Below, piece after piece: positions 51,932-61,100 of a DNA stretch of 64,000 nucleotides; the stretch's first letter is position 1; each line of letters opens with the position of its first letter. The stretch is from contig NZ_QQAW01000001.1 of NCBI RefSeq assembly GCF_003350405.1, positions 62,001-126,000 on the forward strand. Reading direction: 5' to 3'. The DNA comes from Gluconacetobacter liquefaciens (GTDB lineage: Bacteria > Pseudomonadota > Alphaproteobacteria > Acetobacterales > Acetobacteraceae). Both the position numbers and the translations under genes were made by a program. The notes under the pieces are model-generated. The model had not been told where the DNA came from and searched no databases. It was given only the letters and a program-made list of their open reading frames with translations.

Positions 51932-52995
51932 TGCCCGATCTCCCGGACCGCCCTGACCAGTTCGCCCACATGCTCGGGCGGCGTGGCGGGCACCACACCG
52001 TGGCCGAGATTGAAGACGTGGGGCCGACCTTTCATCGCATCGCGGATCGCACGGGCTTCCTGCGTCATCGCGTCGCCGCCCGCCAGCAGCAGCAGCGGGT
52101 CGAGATTGCCCTGGAGTGTGATGTTGTCGGGCAGCAGGCGGCTCATCGCTGTCATGTCGGCGCCGGTATCCAGCGCAAGCACCCGCACGCCGGTTTCACG
52201 CGCATATTCGGTCGCCATTACCCCGGCCAAGCGCGGGAAGCCGATTACCGGCACGCCCGGCCGGCGGGCATGGATTTCCTGCACGATGGCACGGGTGGGG
52301 GCTATGACGTGGCGGCGGAACTGGTTTGGCGGCAGCAGACCCGACCAGCTGTCGAACAGCATCACCGCCTCGGCTCCCGCGTCGATCTGCGCAACCAGCA
52401 TATCGGCTGTCGCTTCGGTCAGGCGCGCCATCAGGCGGTCGAACAGCAGCGGATCGGCATAGGCCATGCCGCGTGTCGCATCGAATTCCCGCGATCCATG
52501 GCCTTCGACCATATAGCACGCGACCGTGAACGGTGCGCCGGCAAAGCCCAGCAGCGTTGTGCGGCCACCCTGCGCGGCACCGATCGTGTCCGGACCGTCG
52601 AGGATGCCGCGCAGGCGCGTCAGGGTTTCCATGACCGGTGCCGTGGCCTCGGGCACGCGCTTCGGGTCCAGGCGGTCGAGATCGGCCTGGCTGCGGATCG
52701 GGCCGAGAACTGGCCCGGTGCCGTGGACGAATTCCAGCGACTGCCCCATTGCCCAGGGCAGGATCAGGATGTCGGAGAATAGGATCGCCCCGTCCATGGC
52801 GTAGCGCCGGATCGGTTGCAGGGTGATTTCGGTTGCCAGATCGGGAGTCATGCAGCGGGTGATGAAATCCGCCTTGTCGCGCAGGGCGCGGAATTCCGGC
52901 AGGTAGCGCCCCGCCTGGCGCATCAGCCAGAGCGGCGGCGGCCACACGGCCTCGCCCTGTAGGACCCGCAGGAGGGGTTTGCCTGTTTCCGTCAT
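51928..52995 (-). CDS. hemE: Uroporphyrinogen decarboxylase
   Basis: A 355-residue HemE converting uroporphyrinogen III to coproporphyrinogen III. The N-terminal signature PPLWLMRQAGRYLPEFRALR, the catalytic Asp in ILFSDILILPWAMG, the GFAGAPFTVACYMVEG loop and HGVVPATPPEHV are intact. It is the first gene left of the predicted chromosome origin, as in Caulobacter and Rickettsia. Confidence 0.95.
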   Translation of the reverse strand: MTETGKPLLRVLQGEAVWPPPLWLMRQAGRYLPEFRALRDKADFITRCMTPDLATEITLQPIRRYAMDGAILFSDILILPWAMGQSLEFVHGTGPVLGPIRSQADLDRLDPKRVPEATAPVMETLTRLRGILDGPDTIGAAQGGRTTLLGFAGAPFTVACYMVEGHGSREFDATRGMAYADPLLFDRLMARLTEATADMLVAQIDAGAEAVMLFDSWSGLLPPNQFRRHVIAPTRAIVQEIHARRPGVPVIGFPRLAGVMATEYARETGVRVLALDTGADMTAMSRLLPDNITLQGNLDPLLLLAGGDAMTQEARAIRDAMKGRPHVFNLGHGVVPATPPEHVGELVRAVREIGQ

Positions 52996-53426
52996 CGCCT
53001 GTCCGCCGTCAGATCGTTCATTGCGGGACTATCCCGTACTTTTGTCGGGGATGACAGGACCGCATGGCGAGGTCCGGTACGCCATCACCGGATTTCGGGA
53101 CCAACCTCTAAACATGAAATAAGAAGAAAGAAACGCTGAGGAGGTTAATAGGGCCTGTGGATGACGGGGTACCCGCATTTCCAAAAACGTACCCCGTCTT
53201 TCCCACAGGGTGTACAGTTTCATTCACACAGGGATTCATAAGGTTAGATGAGTTATCCCGAATGTGCCGACATGGGGCTGTGTACAACCCACCGTGTCGG
53301 CGGCTGTGAGGGTTGTCCACGGTACTCGGTACGATCAAGAAGCGTATGGAGTACTATCCCCATGTACCCCAGTACTCGTTCGCCCCGATCACAGGGTTTC
53401 TTTTTTTCAGTACGGAGAGCCGGCGC
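52996..53426. other. oriC: Predicted chromosomal replication origin (oriC) between hemE and maf
   Basis: A 431-bp gene-free interval. An AT-rich stretch (53103-53150, containing AAATAAGAAGAAAGAAA) is followed by degenerate DnaA boxes: TCATCCACA on minus (53156-53164), TTTCCCACA (53199-53207), TCATTCACA (53220-53228), TTGTACACA on minus (53279-53287) and TTGTCCACG (53313-53321). The first two form the outer arms of a nested inverted repeat with inner arms GACGGGGTAC/GTACCCCGTC (53163-53198). Alphaproteobacterial origins are known beside hemE, and parABS plus rsmG-mnmG lie 5-8 kb away. Twelve GTAC palindromes fall here. Confidence 0.7.
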
Positions 53427-54065
53427 ATGAGCGACTCGTCATTAGTACTAATCGCGACTCTTCTACAGGCCGAGTCGCCCCGGATAGTACTGGCCAGCCA
53501 GTCAGCAACCCGGCGCATCCTGCTGGAACAGGCGGGAATCCGCCCCGAAACCCGCCCCGCGCGCATCGACGAAGGTGCCGTGCGGGAGTCGGCACGCGCC
53601 GAGGGACTGTCGGCCGGTGATTGCGCGCTGCTGCTTGCCGAACTCAAGGCGCAGCGCATTCATGAGCCCGATTGCGTGGTGATCGGCGCTGATCAGATAT
53701 TGGAATGCGATGGTGTATGGTTCGAGAAACCCGCCGACCGCGCGGCAGCCCGGACCCAGTTGCTGGCATTGCGCGGGCGGGCGCATGTGCTGCACAGCGC
53801 GGTGGTGGTGATGCGCGATGGGCAGGTGATCTGGCGGCATGTTGCTCGCCCGGAACTGACCATGCGCCGGTTTTCCGAACCCTTCCTCGATGCCTATCTC
53901 GATCTGGAAGGGGATGCCGTGCTGTCCTCGGTCGGGGCTTATCGCCTGGAAGGGCCGGGCATCCATTTGTTCGAACGCGTGACGGGCGAGCATGCGGCCA
54001 TCCTGGGGCTGCCTCTGCTGCCGTTGCTGGGGTTTCTGCGCCAGCATGGGGTGCTTCTTGCGTAA
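53427..54065 (+). CDS. maf: Maf-family nucleotide pyrophosphatase
   Basis: A 212-residue Maf protein that hydrolyses non-canonical or modified nucleoside triphosphates. The family signature IVLASQSATRRILLEQAGI, the acidic RIDEGAVRE, VVIGADQILECDG and YRLEGPGIHLFERVTG are present. ATG 53427 matches the family start; an upstream in-frame extension reads oriC DNA. It is the first gene right of the origin. Family A repeat copy 5 begins 6 nt after the stop. Confidence 0.9.
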   Translation: MSDSSLVLIATLLQAESPRIVLASQSATRRILLEQAGIRPETRPARIDEGAVRESARAEGLSAGDCALLLAELKAQRIHEPDCVVIGADQILECDGVWFEKPADRAAARTQLLALRGRAHVLHSAVVVMRDGQVIWRHVARPELTMRRFSEPFLDAYLDLEGDAVLSSVGAYRLEGPGIHLFERVTGEHAAILGLPLLPLLGFLRQHGVLLA

Positions 54066-54071
54066 GGGTTC

Positions 54072-54194
54072 GGTTCTTTTTTGAAAAAAAGAACCAAAAA
54101 ACTTTTTGATTCGTTCAGGAGCCTTGTGCTGGGGACGCGCGATGGTCCCGAACCCGAGAAAGTCTTTTTGCTTCTTTTTCTTCAGAAAAAGAAG
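54072..54194 (-). repeat. Family A intergenic repeat, copy 5
   Basis: Inverted orientation: hairpin B 54072-54095, CCAAAAAACTT, the central part CGTTCAGGAGCC with a diverged partner, GTCTTTTTG, and hairpin A 54171-54194. It follows maf by 6 nt and lies before tRNA-Ala(GGC). Confidence 0.9.
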
Positions 54195-54242
54195 GCTTCT
54201 TCCTTCCGACTGACGAGGTGCAAAAAATCCATGGACGGGGGC

Positions 54243-54271
54243 TTGCCAAGGAAACGGGGCACGGTTATACC
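54243..54271 (+). promoter_or_regulatory. Promoter of tRNA-Ala(GGC)
   Basis: TTGCCA (54243-54248) and TATACC (54266-54271) with a 17-bp spacer, 44 nt before the tRNA 5' end. Confidence 0.6.
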
Positions 54272-54315
54272 CCGCCCACCCGCACGTCATCACTGACGGC
54301 GCGGACCGGTTGGAC

Positions 54316-54391
54316 GGGGCCATAGCTCAGTTGGGAGAGCGCCTGAATGGCATTCAGGAGGTCGTCGGTTCGATTCCGATTGGCTCCACCA
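54316..54391 (+). tRNA. tRNA-Ala(GGC)
   Basis: Acceptor GGGGCCA/TGGCTCC with one G-T pair, D-arm TAGCTCAGTTGGGAGAGC, anticodon stem CCTGA/TCAGG with loop ATGGCAT (anticodon GGC), T-arm CGGTTCGATTCCG and encoded CCA. It is the second alanine tRNA in the window. Confidence 0.95.
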
Positions 54392-54437
54392 ATCCTTCCG
54401 GTCCCTTTTTTCCAGACAATCTGAACTGCGCATTCTG

Positions 54438-56993
54438 CTATCGCGCTCTGCCCTGCAAGGGCCGTAGCGCGCGGTGCCAGACCAGCATTGCGCACAGTGT
54501 TGTGGCCGCCAGCGTGCCGCCCATCATACCCCCTACTGCTGTCCAATCTGCCGTCCAAGGCAGGTGCAGGACCGTGCGCATGACCAGCCAGGCGGCCGAT
54601 GCGCCGAGCAGGATGGCCGAGAGGCCGGCCGTCAGACCCAGCAGCGTAAATTCGATCAGCCAGATGGCGCGGATCTGGCGCGGGCCGGCGCCCACCGCCT
54701 GAAGGATAGCGGCGTTGGCGACCCGCTGGCGCCAGCCGGCGGCCAATGTCGCGGCCAGGACCAGCGCGCCCGATGCCATGATGATCGAAGCCGCGACGCT
54801 GAGTGCCGTGGCGATCTGTCCGGCCAGCGCGGTCAGGCGGGCCAGCACGTCGGCAACCCTGATGCCGGTGACGCCCGGCAGTGCATCGGTGATGGCGGCC
54901 AGTGTGGCGGCATCCTGATCGGCCCGGCCATCGGTGGCCAGCGTGGCGACGAAGGTGTGGGGGGCGTGCGACAGCAGGCCCGGCGAGACGACGAATGCGA
55001 AATTGAGTTGGAGCGACCGCCAGGCGACGGTGCGCAGGTTGGCCACCCTGACGTCGATCGCGCGGCCCAGCACGTTCAGCCGGATGATTGAGCCGATATG
55101 CACGCCCCATCCCTGGGCCAGTCCGGCATCCAGCGACAGCAGGGGCGGCCCTGCGTAATCGGCGGCCCACCATGTGCCTTCGGCCAGTTTCGTGCCCGGC
55201 GGCGGTGTGCCGGCCACCGTCAGCCCGTGATCGCCGCGCAGGGCCCAGCGGGTCTGTGGTGTTGCGTTGACCTGTTCGGCCGGTATGCCGTCGACCGCGA
55301 CGACGCGCGTGCGCATCGAGGGCAATTGTTGAATCGTGCGGACCGAGGGCTGGGCCTTTGCCAGACTGTCGAACCGGTCCAGGTCGGCGGGCTGGATATC
55401 GATGAAATAGAAGGCGGGGGCGTTGTGCGGCATCTGGTCGCGCAGTTGCGCCATCATCGCGCCCTCGGTCAGCAGGATGGCGGCCATGGCGGCCAGTCCT
55501 GCCCCCAGCGCGGTGACAATTCGGGTGGTGGTCGCATTGCGATGGGCGAACAGTGCCAGAGCCAGTCTCGGCACGCCCCGCGCCGTATCCAGCCTTGCCA
55601 GCAGTAAGGACACGCCCCCGCGCAGTATGAGGCCCGCCAGCAGCAGGGTACCGGCGGCGAACAGGACGACGCCGAGGAAGCCGGCCGCGAAGAGCGGGCT
55701 GTCCGCCAGCCGGATCGTGAGCAGACCGGCCAGGAGCACGCACAGGGTCAGGGCCGCACCGACGCGCCAGGAACGCACGCGGGTTGTTCCCTGCTGGCCC
55801 TGGTCGCGGAACAGCGAGGCCGGGCTGATCGTGCAGGCCCGTGCCAGCGGCAGGATGACCGACAGCAGGGCGACCAGCACGCCGAACAGGCCGGCCGTCA
55901 GGACCGGGAGAAGCGGCGGGATCGTGGTCGTCTCGATGGGGAGCAGGCCGCTCAGCATGCGTGCCGCTAGTGGCGGCAGCAGCAGGGCCGGCACCATGCC
56001 AGCCCCGATGCCGATGCCGCACAGGGCCGCGATCTGGAGGCCGAATGTGCGCCGGATCAACGGCCCCGAGGCGCCGAGACAGCGGAGGATGGCGATGGTG
56101 CGTCCGCGGCCTTCCAGCCATGAGGTGACGCCGGTCGAAACGCCCAACCCGCCCAGCAGCAGGGCGCATAACCCGATCAGGGCCAGGAAGCGGGCCATCT
56201 GGTCGACGGTGCGGGTCAGCGCGGGGGCGGCGTCGGCTTCGCCGCGAATGCGCCAGCCCTGATCGGGGAAACGGGTGGCAATCGCGCGCGCCAACGCTCC
56301 GGCCCGCGCTGGCCGGTCTGTTGCCGGCTCGTCCAGAGCCAGGCGCAGCGCATGATTGACCAGGGCACCCGGCTGCATCAATCCGGCGGCATCCAGGGCG
56401 GATCGGGTGGTCATGACCGTGGGGGCCAGCGTTACCGTGCCGGCGCCGTCCGGGGTGCGGTCGAGGCTGCCGGCCACACGGAATTGAGCGGTGCCGATCC
56501 GTACGATCGTGCCGACTTTCAGCCCCAGCCGGTCGATGACCAGGGGGTCGGCCAGCAGACTGGACTGGCCGTGATCCGGCGCCAGGGCGCGGCCGAGAGG
56601 AACCTGCGGTGTGAGGGCGAGCGTGCCGACCAGAGGATAGGCGTCATCGACCGCCGAGAGTTCGACCAGCATCCGGTCTTCTGCCCGACCGGGGCCGCGT
56701 GGGGCGTAGAGCATCGAACGCATGCGCAGCACCTGCGAGACGTGGGCCCCGTGCGCCATTGCGAAATCGGCCAGCTCGGCGGGGAGCGGGTCGCTGCTTT
56801 CGATCGACAGATCGCCGCCCAGCAGCGTGCGCTGCTCGCCAGCGATGCCGTTGCGGATCATGTCGCGCAGGCTGCCTACCCCGCCGATGGTGGCCACCCC
56901 CAGCGCCAGGCAGGCCAGAACGATGCGCATGCCGCCGATACCGCCGCGCAGGTCACGCCAAGCCAGACGGGCGGCCAGACGCCATTGGCTCAC
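54438..56993 (-). CDS. ybbP: YbbP-like ABC transporter permease
   Basis: An 851-residue permease of the MacB/FtsX type: an N-terminal helix (MRIVLACLALGVATIGGVG), a large periplasmic domain, three helices around 255-385, more central helices around 410-500, a second periplasmic domain, and three C-terminal helices (about 720-845). It pairs with the ATPase YbbA. Systems of this type extract or transport lipophilic compounds or lipoproteins; the substrate here is unknown. It overlaps ybbA by 4 nt (ATGA). Confidence 0.82.
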   Translation of the reverse strand: MSQWRLAARLAWRDLRGGIGGMRIVLACLALGVATIGGVGSLRDMIRNGIAGEQRTLLGGDLSIESSDPLPAELADFAMAHGAHVSQVLRMRSMLYAPRGPGRAEDRMLVELSAVDDAYPLVGTLALTPQVPLGRALAPDHGQSSLLADPLVIDRLGLKVGTIVRIGTAQFRVAGSLDRTPDGAGTVTLAPTVMTTRSALDAAGLMQPGALVNHALRLALDEPATDRPARAGALARAIATRFPDQGWRIRGEADAAPALTRTVDQMARFLALIGLCALLLGGLGVSTGVTSWLEGRGRTIAILRCLGASGPLIRRTFGLQIAALCGIGIGAGMVPALLLPPLAARMLSGLLPIETTTIPPLLPVLTAGLFGVLVALLSVILPLARACTISPASLFRDQGQQGTTRVRSWRVGAALTLCVLLAGLLTIRLADSPLFAAGFLGVVLFAAGTLLLAGLILRGGVSLLLARLDTARGVPRLALALFAHRNATTTRIVTALGAGLAAMAAILLTEGAMMAQLRDQMPHNAPAFYFIDIQPADLDRFDSLAKAQPSVRTIQQLPSMRTRVVAVDGIPAEQVNATPQTRWALRGDHGLTVAGTPPPGTKLAEGTWWAADYAGPPLLSLDAGLAQGWGVHIGSIIRLNVLGRAIDVRVANLRTVAWRSLQLNFAFVVSPGLLSHAPHTFVATLATDGRADQDAATLAAITDALPGVTGIRVADVLARLTALAGQIATALSVAASIIMASGALVLAATLAAGWRQRVANAAILQAVGAGPRQIRAIWLIEFTLLGLTAGLSAILLGASAAWLVMRTVLHLPWTADWTAVGGMMGGTLAATTLCAMLVWHRALRPLQGRAR

Positions 56994-57751
56994 GATGCGG
57001 GCTCCCGTACCGGGTGGTCGGCCAGCACATGCCCGTCCTCCACACGCAGGCGGCGGTCGCAGCGTGCCGCGAGGGCCGGATCGTGGGTGATCAGGATGAG
57101 TGTCGTGCCGTATTGGCGTTGCAGGCTGAACAGCAGGTCCATCACCGCCGCGCCGGTGCGGCTGTCGAGATTGCCGGTCGGTTCGTCGGCCAGCAGCAGC
57201 CTTGGCCGGGTGACGAAGGCGCGGGCCAGTGCCACGCGCTGCTGTTCGCCGCCCGACAATTCGCCCGGCAGGTGATCCAGCCGGTGGCCTAGCCCCACCG
57301 CATCCAGCGCGGCGCGGGCTGCGGTGGCGCCGTCGGCCCGGCCGGCCAGTTCCAGCGGCACCAGTACGTTTTCCAGCGCCGTCATGGTGGGGATCAACTG
57401 GAAGGACTGGAAGACGATGCCCATCGTCTCGCGCCGGAAACGGGCCAGTGCGTCTTCGTCCAGATCGCCCAGCGTGGTGGCGGTGATGCGGATTGTGCCG
57501 CGTGTCGGGCGTTCCAGCCCCGCCAGCAGCATCAGCAGCGATGTCTTGCCCGATCCGGAGGGGCCGATGATGCCCAGCGCTTCGCCCTCGGTTACGCGCA
57601 GGCTGACATCATGCAGGATGGTCAATGCCCCCTGCCCGGCATCGTTGGTCCGGCGTGGATTGACCGCACCGGCGCGCGTCGGCACTGTCAGCCACAGATC
57701 CTGTGCTTCGACCAGCGTCGTCCGTCCATTCGGGAGCCCGTCGCCGTCCAT
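56990..57751 (-). CDS. ybbA: YbbA-like ABC transporter ATPase
   Basis: A 253-residue ATPase of the LolD/MacB type. Walker A GPSGSGKTSLLMLLAG, Q-loop FQSFQLIPTMTALENV, signature LSGGEQQRVALARAF, Walker B LLLADEPTGNLD and the H-loop ITHDP are intact. It runs divergently from tesA, as in E. coli; here the two ATG codons overlap by 2 bp (57750-57751), so each promoter lies in the other gene's 5' coding region. Confidence 0.9.
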   Translation of the reverse strand: MDGDGLPNGRTTLVEAQDLWLTVPTRAGAVNPRRTNDAGQGALTILHDVSLRVTEGEALGIIGPSGSGKTSLLMLLAGLERPTRGTIRITATTLGDLDEDALARFRRETMGIVFQSFQLIPTMTALENVLVPLELAGRADGATAARAALDAVGLGHRLDHLPGELSGGEQQRVALARAFVTRPRLLLADEPTGNLDSRTGAAVMDLLFSLQRQYGTTLILITHDPALAARCDRRLRVEDGHVLADHPVREPAS

Positions 57752-58436
57752 GCGTTTTCCTTCCCACAGGGTATGGCCCTGCCTGCACGCTACACGGCGC
57801 CTGCACGGAGCCCGAACGGTTTTTCTGTTTCTTGTCGCCTGTCTGTGGGCCGTTGCGGCTTCATCGGGCCACGCTGCCGATCGTCCCGTGCGGATTCTGG
57901 CGCTGGGGGATTCTCTGACGGCCGGATATGGGCTGGCGCATGCGGACAGCTTCGTGCCGCGCCTTCAGGCGGCGCTGGATGCGCGTGGCGATGCGATTAC
58001 CATCCTGGATGGCGGCGTGTCCGGCGATACCAGCGCCGATGCCCTGGCGCGGCTGGACTGGGCGCTGGGCGATAAGCCCGACGCGGTGATCGTGGAACTG
58101 GGTGGCAATGACGGGCTGCGCGGGCTGGACCCGGCCCGGATGGAACAGAACCTGACGGCGATTTTGGACCGGTTGCAGCAGGACCATCTGCCGGTGCTGC
58201 TGTCGGGTATGTACGCGCCGCCCAATATGGGAGCGGGTTATGGCCAGTCCTTCCGCGCGGTGTTCGAGCGGCTGTCGCGCCGGCCGGGTATTTTATGGGA
58301 CCCGTTCTTCCTCGACGGGGTGGCGGCGCATCCGGAATTGGAACAGGCAGATCATATCCACCCTAATCCCGCCGGGGTTGCCGTGATCGTGGCGCGGATG
58401 GTGCCTTTGGTGGAGCGGCTGGCGCGCCGGGAGTGA
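57750..58436 (+). CDS. tesA: TesA-like SGNH/GDSL esterase
   Basis: A 228-residue periplasmic thioesterase I/arylesterase. The signal segment (TVFLFLVACLWAVAASSGHAA) precedes block I ILALGDSLTAGYGL with the nucleophile serine, block II DGGVSGDTSADAL, block III VIVELGGNDGLRG and block V DHIHPNPAG with Asp-His. ATG 57750 is the only convincing in-frame start near the signal peptide, giving an N-terminal arginine-containing stretch of about 25 residues before the hydrophobic core. Family A repeat copy 6 starts 9 nt after the stop. Confidence 0.87.
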   Translation: MRFPSHRVWPCLHATRRLHGARTVFLFLVACLWAVAASSGHAADRPVRILALGDSLTAGYGLAHADSFVPRLQAALDARGDAITILDGGVSGDTSADALARLDWALGDKPDAVIVELGGNDGLRGLDPARMEQNLTAILDRLQQDHLPVLLSGMYAPPNMGAGYGQSFRAVFERLSRRPGILWDPFFLDGVAAHPELEQADHIHPNPAGVAVIVARMVPLVERLARRE

Positions 58437-58445
58437 GGGAGTTCT

Positions 58446-58568
58446 GTTCTTTTTTGCAAAAAAAAAGAACCAAAAAACTCTGATTCGTTCAGGAGCTTTG
58501 TGCTGGGGACAGACGATGGCCCTGAACGATCAACAGTCTTTTTGCTTCTTTTTCTTCAGAAAAAGAAG
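58446..58568 (-). repeat. Family A intergenic repeat, copy 6
   Basis: Inverted orientation: hairpin B 58446-58470 (with two extra A residues), CCAAAAAACTC, central CGTTCAGGAGC...GCCCTGAACG, GTCTTTTTG, hairpin A 58545-58568. It lies between tesA and the converging tRNA-Lys. Confidence 0.9.
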
Positions 58569-58608
58569 GGAAGACGCTTTGTCTTGTCGGGGATTTCCGG
58601 ATGCTCCA

Positions 58609-58684
<76 letters not shown>

Positions 58685-58769
58685 ATGGAGTGTCCCTCTC
58701 GGGTGACGCGCTTCTAACAGCGTGGCGGATGGAGGGCAAGCGGTTTTATTGAAAAAATGTCCTTCATTC

Positions 58770-59663
58770 TCAGCCGTTCAGGCGTGCAAGCACGGTATCG
58801 AACTGATCAAGTGATTGATAGAGGATGCGGATTGCCCCGCCCCGCCCGTCGAACGAGATCTGGACCTTCAGACCCAGCCGGGCCGTGAGGTCGCGTTCCA
58901 GAACCTGGATTTCGGGGTTCTTGGGTTCGGCGGTTTCGGCCGGGGTTGGCTTCGTGGGCTGGCGGACGGCTTTTTGCACCAGGGCTTCGGTCTGGCGGAC
59001 ATTCAGCCCCTGCTCCAGCACCGTCTTCAGCGCCGCGACCGGATCGGGGTGGCCCAGCAGCGCGCGGGCGTGACCGGCCGTCAACTGGCCGTCGCGCAGG
59101 GCGGCGCGCACCGGCTGTGGCAGGTTGAGAAGCCGCACCATGTTGGCGACGTGTGAGCGCGACTTACCCAGCGCGCCGGCAAGTTCTTCCTGTGTCAGGC
59201 CATAATCCTGAAGGAGCCGTTGCAGGCCCTCGGCCTCTTCCACGGCGTTCAGGTCTGCGCGTTGCAGGTTTTCGACCAGGGCGGCGGCCATGGCGTCGCC
59301 GTCATCGAGCGCGCGGATATGGACCGGGACTTCATGCAAAGCCGCGATCTGGGCCGCGCGCCAGCGGCGTTCGCCGGCGATGATCTGGTAATGGCCTTCG
59401 CGCTCGGGATGCGGGCGGACCAGGATCGGTTGCAGGATGCCGCGTGTACGGATCGAATCCGCCAGTTCGGCCAAGGCCTCGGGCTCCATGACCTGGCGCG
59501 GCTGGAACGGCCCCGGCTCCAACTGATCGACCCCCAGCGTGCCGGTGCGGTCCTGCTCTGTCCGGCCCGAGACGCGGGCGATGGCGGCGGGGGCCTGATC
59601 GCCCAGCAGGGCCGCGAGACCCCGGCCGAGGCGCGGACGTGACTGCTCTTTCTTGGTGCTCAT
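58770..59663 (-). CDS. parB: Chromosome-partitioning protein ParB
   Basis: A 297-residue ParB/Spo0J that loads on parS and spreads as a CTP-dependent clamp to segregate origins. The N-terminal ParA-interacting start [14 protein letters not shown], the CTP-binding motif [30 protein letters not shown], the helix-turn-helix [24 protein letters not shown] and a C-terminal dimer domain are present. ATG 59663 overlaps the parA stop. Two parS sites lie 1.4 and 3.7 kb away. Confidence 0.95.
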   Translation of the reverse strand: MSTKKEQSRPRLGRGLAALLGDQAPAAIARVSGRTEQDRTGTLGVDQLEPGPFQPRQVMEPEALAELADSIRTRGILQPILVRPHPEREGHYQIIAGERRWRAAQIAALHEVPVHIRALDDGDAMAAALVENLQRADLNAVEEAEGLQRLLQDYGLTQEELAGALGKSRSHVANMVRLLNLPQPVRAALRDGQLTAGHARALLGHPDPVAALKTVLEQGLNVRQTEALVQKAVRQPTKPTPAETAEPKNPEIQVLERDLTARLGLKVQISFDGRGGAIRILYQSLDQFDTVLARLNG

Positions 59664-60514
59664 GCCCGTGCCTTCTTCTTCCTGGATGTCTTCAGACCGC
59701 TCCGGGCGATCACTTCATCGGCCAGGGCCTGGTAGGCGACGGCGCCGCTGGACCGGCCGTCATAGGCCATGACCGAGCGCCCGTGGCTTTGGGCCTCGGA
59801 GATGCGGATGTTGCGCGGAATCAGTGTTTCCATCACCTGCTCGCCGAAAAAGCTGCGGGCGTCGGCGGCGACCAGTTCGGACAGGTTGTTGCGCCGGTCG
59901 TACATCGTCAGCACGATGCCCGCGACATGCAGGTCGGAATTGAAGGCGCGGCGCACGCGGTCGACGGTGCGGACCAACTGGCTGATGCCTTCCAGCGCAA
60001 AGAATTCGCATTGCAGCGGCACGATCACACCGTCCGATGCCGCGAGCGCATTCAGCGTCAGCAGGCCCAGGCTGGGGGGGCAGTCGATCAGGATGACGTC
60101 GAAATTGCTGCCGGCGCGGGTGATGGCGTCGCGCAGGCGAAATTCGCGCCGGTCGGCCATGACCAGTTCCAGTTCGGCACCGGCGAGTTCGGTATCGGCG
60201 GCGATGATTTTCAGGCCGGGGATTTCGGTGTCCTGGGCCAGATCGGCCATCGGGACATCGTCCATCAGCAGGGCGTAGGTGCCCTGTCGTCTGGCGTCGT
60301 AACCGACGCCCAGGCCCGTAGAGGCATTGCCTTGCGGGTCGAGGTCGACCAGCAGGACGGACAGGCCGCGATCGGCCAGTCCGGCGGCCAGATTGATGGC
60401 CGTTGTTGTTTTGCCCACGCCGCCTTTCTGGTTGGCGAGGGCGAGAATGCAGGAAGCGCGCGTGGCGTCAGGAGCCCGTTGCGCGTTCTGAGTGTCTGGC
60501 ACGCGTGATTTCAC
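59660..60514 (-). CDS. parA: Chromosome-partitioning ATPase ParA
   Basis: A 284-residue ParA with the deviant Walker [19 protein letters not shown] (two lysines), A' motif [16 protein letters not shown] and Walker [13 protein letters not shown]. It binds DNA non-specifically and pulls ParB-parS complexes. GTG 60514 is used; GTG 60502 is possible. It overlaps the end of rsmG by tens of bases, so rsmG-parA-parB are coupled. Confidence 0.95.
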   Translation of the reverse strand: MKSRVPDTQNAQRAPDATRASCILALANQKGGVGKTTTAINLAAGLADRGLSVLLVDLDPQGNASTGLGVGYDARRQGTYALLMDDVPMADLAQDTEIPGLKIIAADTELAGAELELVMADRREFRLRDAITRAGSNFDVILIDCPPSLGLLTLNALAASDGVIVPLQCEFFALEGISQLVRTVDRVRRAFNSDLHVAGIVLTMYDRRNNLSELVAADARSFFGEQVMETLIPRNIRISEAQSHGRSVMAYDGRSSGAVAYQALADEVIARSGLKTSRKKKARA

Positions 60515-61100
60515 CCAGTTTGAGAATGGTACCGTCCGCGTTGGTGCGGCTAGGCAATCGGGATACTGCCATGTGCCAGTCGGCGGCGGCCGAGGTCAAC
60601 TCATCGTCGACATTTCTGCCTTTCAGGAACAGGCAAAAACCATCCGGCGCTAGCAGGCGACTGCTCCAGTCCAGCAATTGCGGCAGGGCGGCCAGCGCGC
60701 GGGCGGTGACGACCTGCACCGGCGGGATGTCGACCTCTTCGATCCGTCGGGCCAGCACGGTGACGCGTGCGCCGGCTGCCCGCGCGGCCTCGCGCAGGAA
60801 GGCCGCCTTGCGTTGATCGGATTCGATCAGCGTGACGTCGGCATCGGTTGCGATGGCGATGATCAGGCCGGGGAAGCCGCCGCCCGACCCCAGGTCGGCC
60901 AGACGCACGCCGCCGGGCGGGATCAGGGATGCCAGTTGCATCGAATCCGCGATATGGCGGTCCCATAGATGCGGTAGGTCACGCGGCGAGACCAGATTGA
61001 TGCGGCTGTTCCAGCGGGTCAGGATCTCGGCGAAGCTGTCCAGTCGCGGGCCGAGGTCGCCCGGGAGGTCGGCGAGGGTTTCGGGTTTCACGTGAAACAT
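60468..61100 (-). CDS. rsmG: 16S rRNA m7G527 methyltransferase RsmG
   Basis: A 210-residue SAM-dependent methyltransferase acting on 16S rRNA. The SAM-binding motif [18 protein letters not shown] and the conserved [28 protein letters not shown] are present. Its first codons (MFHVKP) are formed by a parS site, so segregation and coding functions share this DNA. ATG 61100 overlaps the mnmG stop by one base. Confidence 0.95.
   Translation of the reverse strand: MFHVKPETLADLPGDLGPRLDSFAEILTRWNSRINLVSPRDLPHLWDRHIADSMQLASLIPPGGVRLADLGSGGGFPGLIIAIATDADVTLIESDQRKAAFLREAARAAGARVTVLARRIEEVDIPPVQVVTARALAALPQLLDWSSRLLAPDGFCLFLKGRNVDDELTSAAADWHMAVSRLPSRTNADGTILKLGEITRARHSERATGS
61084..61099. other. parS: parS site 1, at the rsmG start codon
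   Basis: Reads G-GTTTCACGTGAAACA, matching the 16-bp parS consensus TGTTTCACGTGAAACA at 15 positions. It covers the first codons of rsmG and includes most of its start codon. Confidence 0.9.

Noticed and set aside
54265-56169. Arginine-rich 634-codon minus-strand frame
   Set aside because: Out-of-frame shadow of ybbP that also runs through tRNA-Ala.
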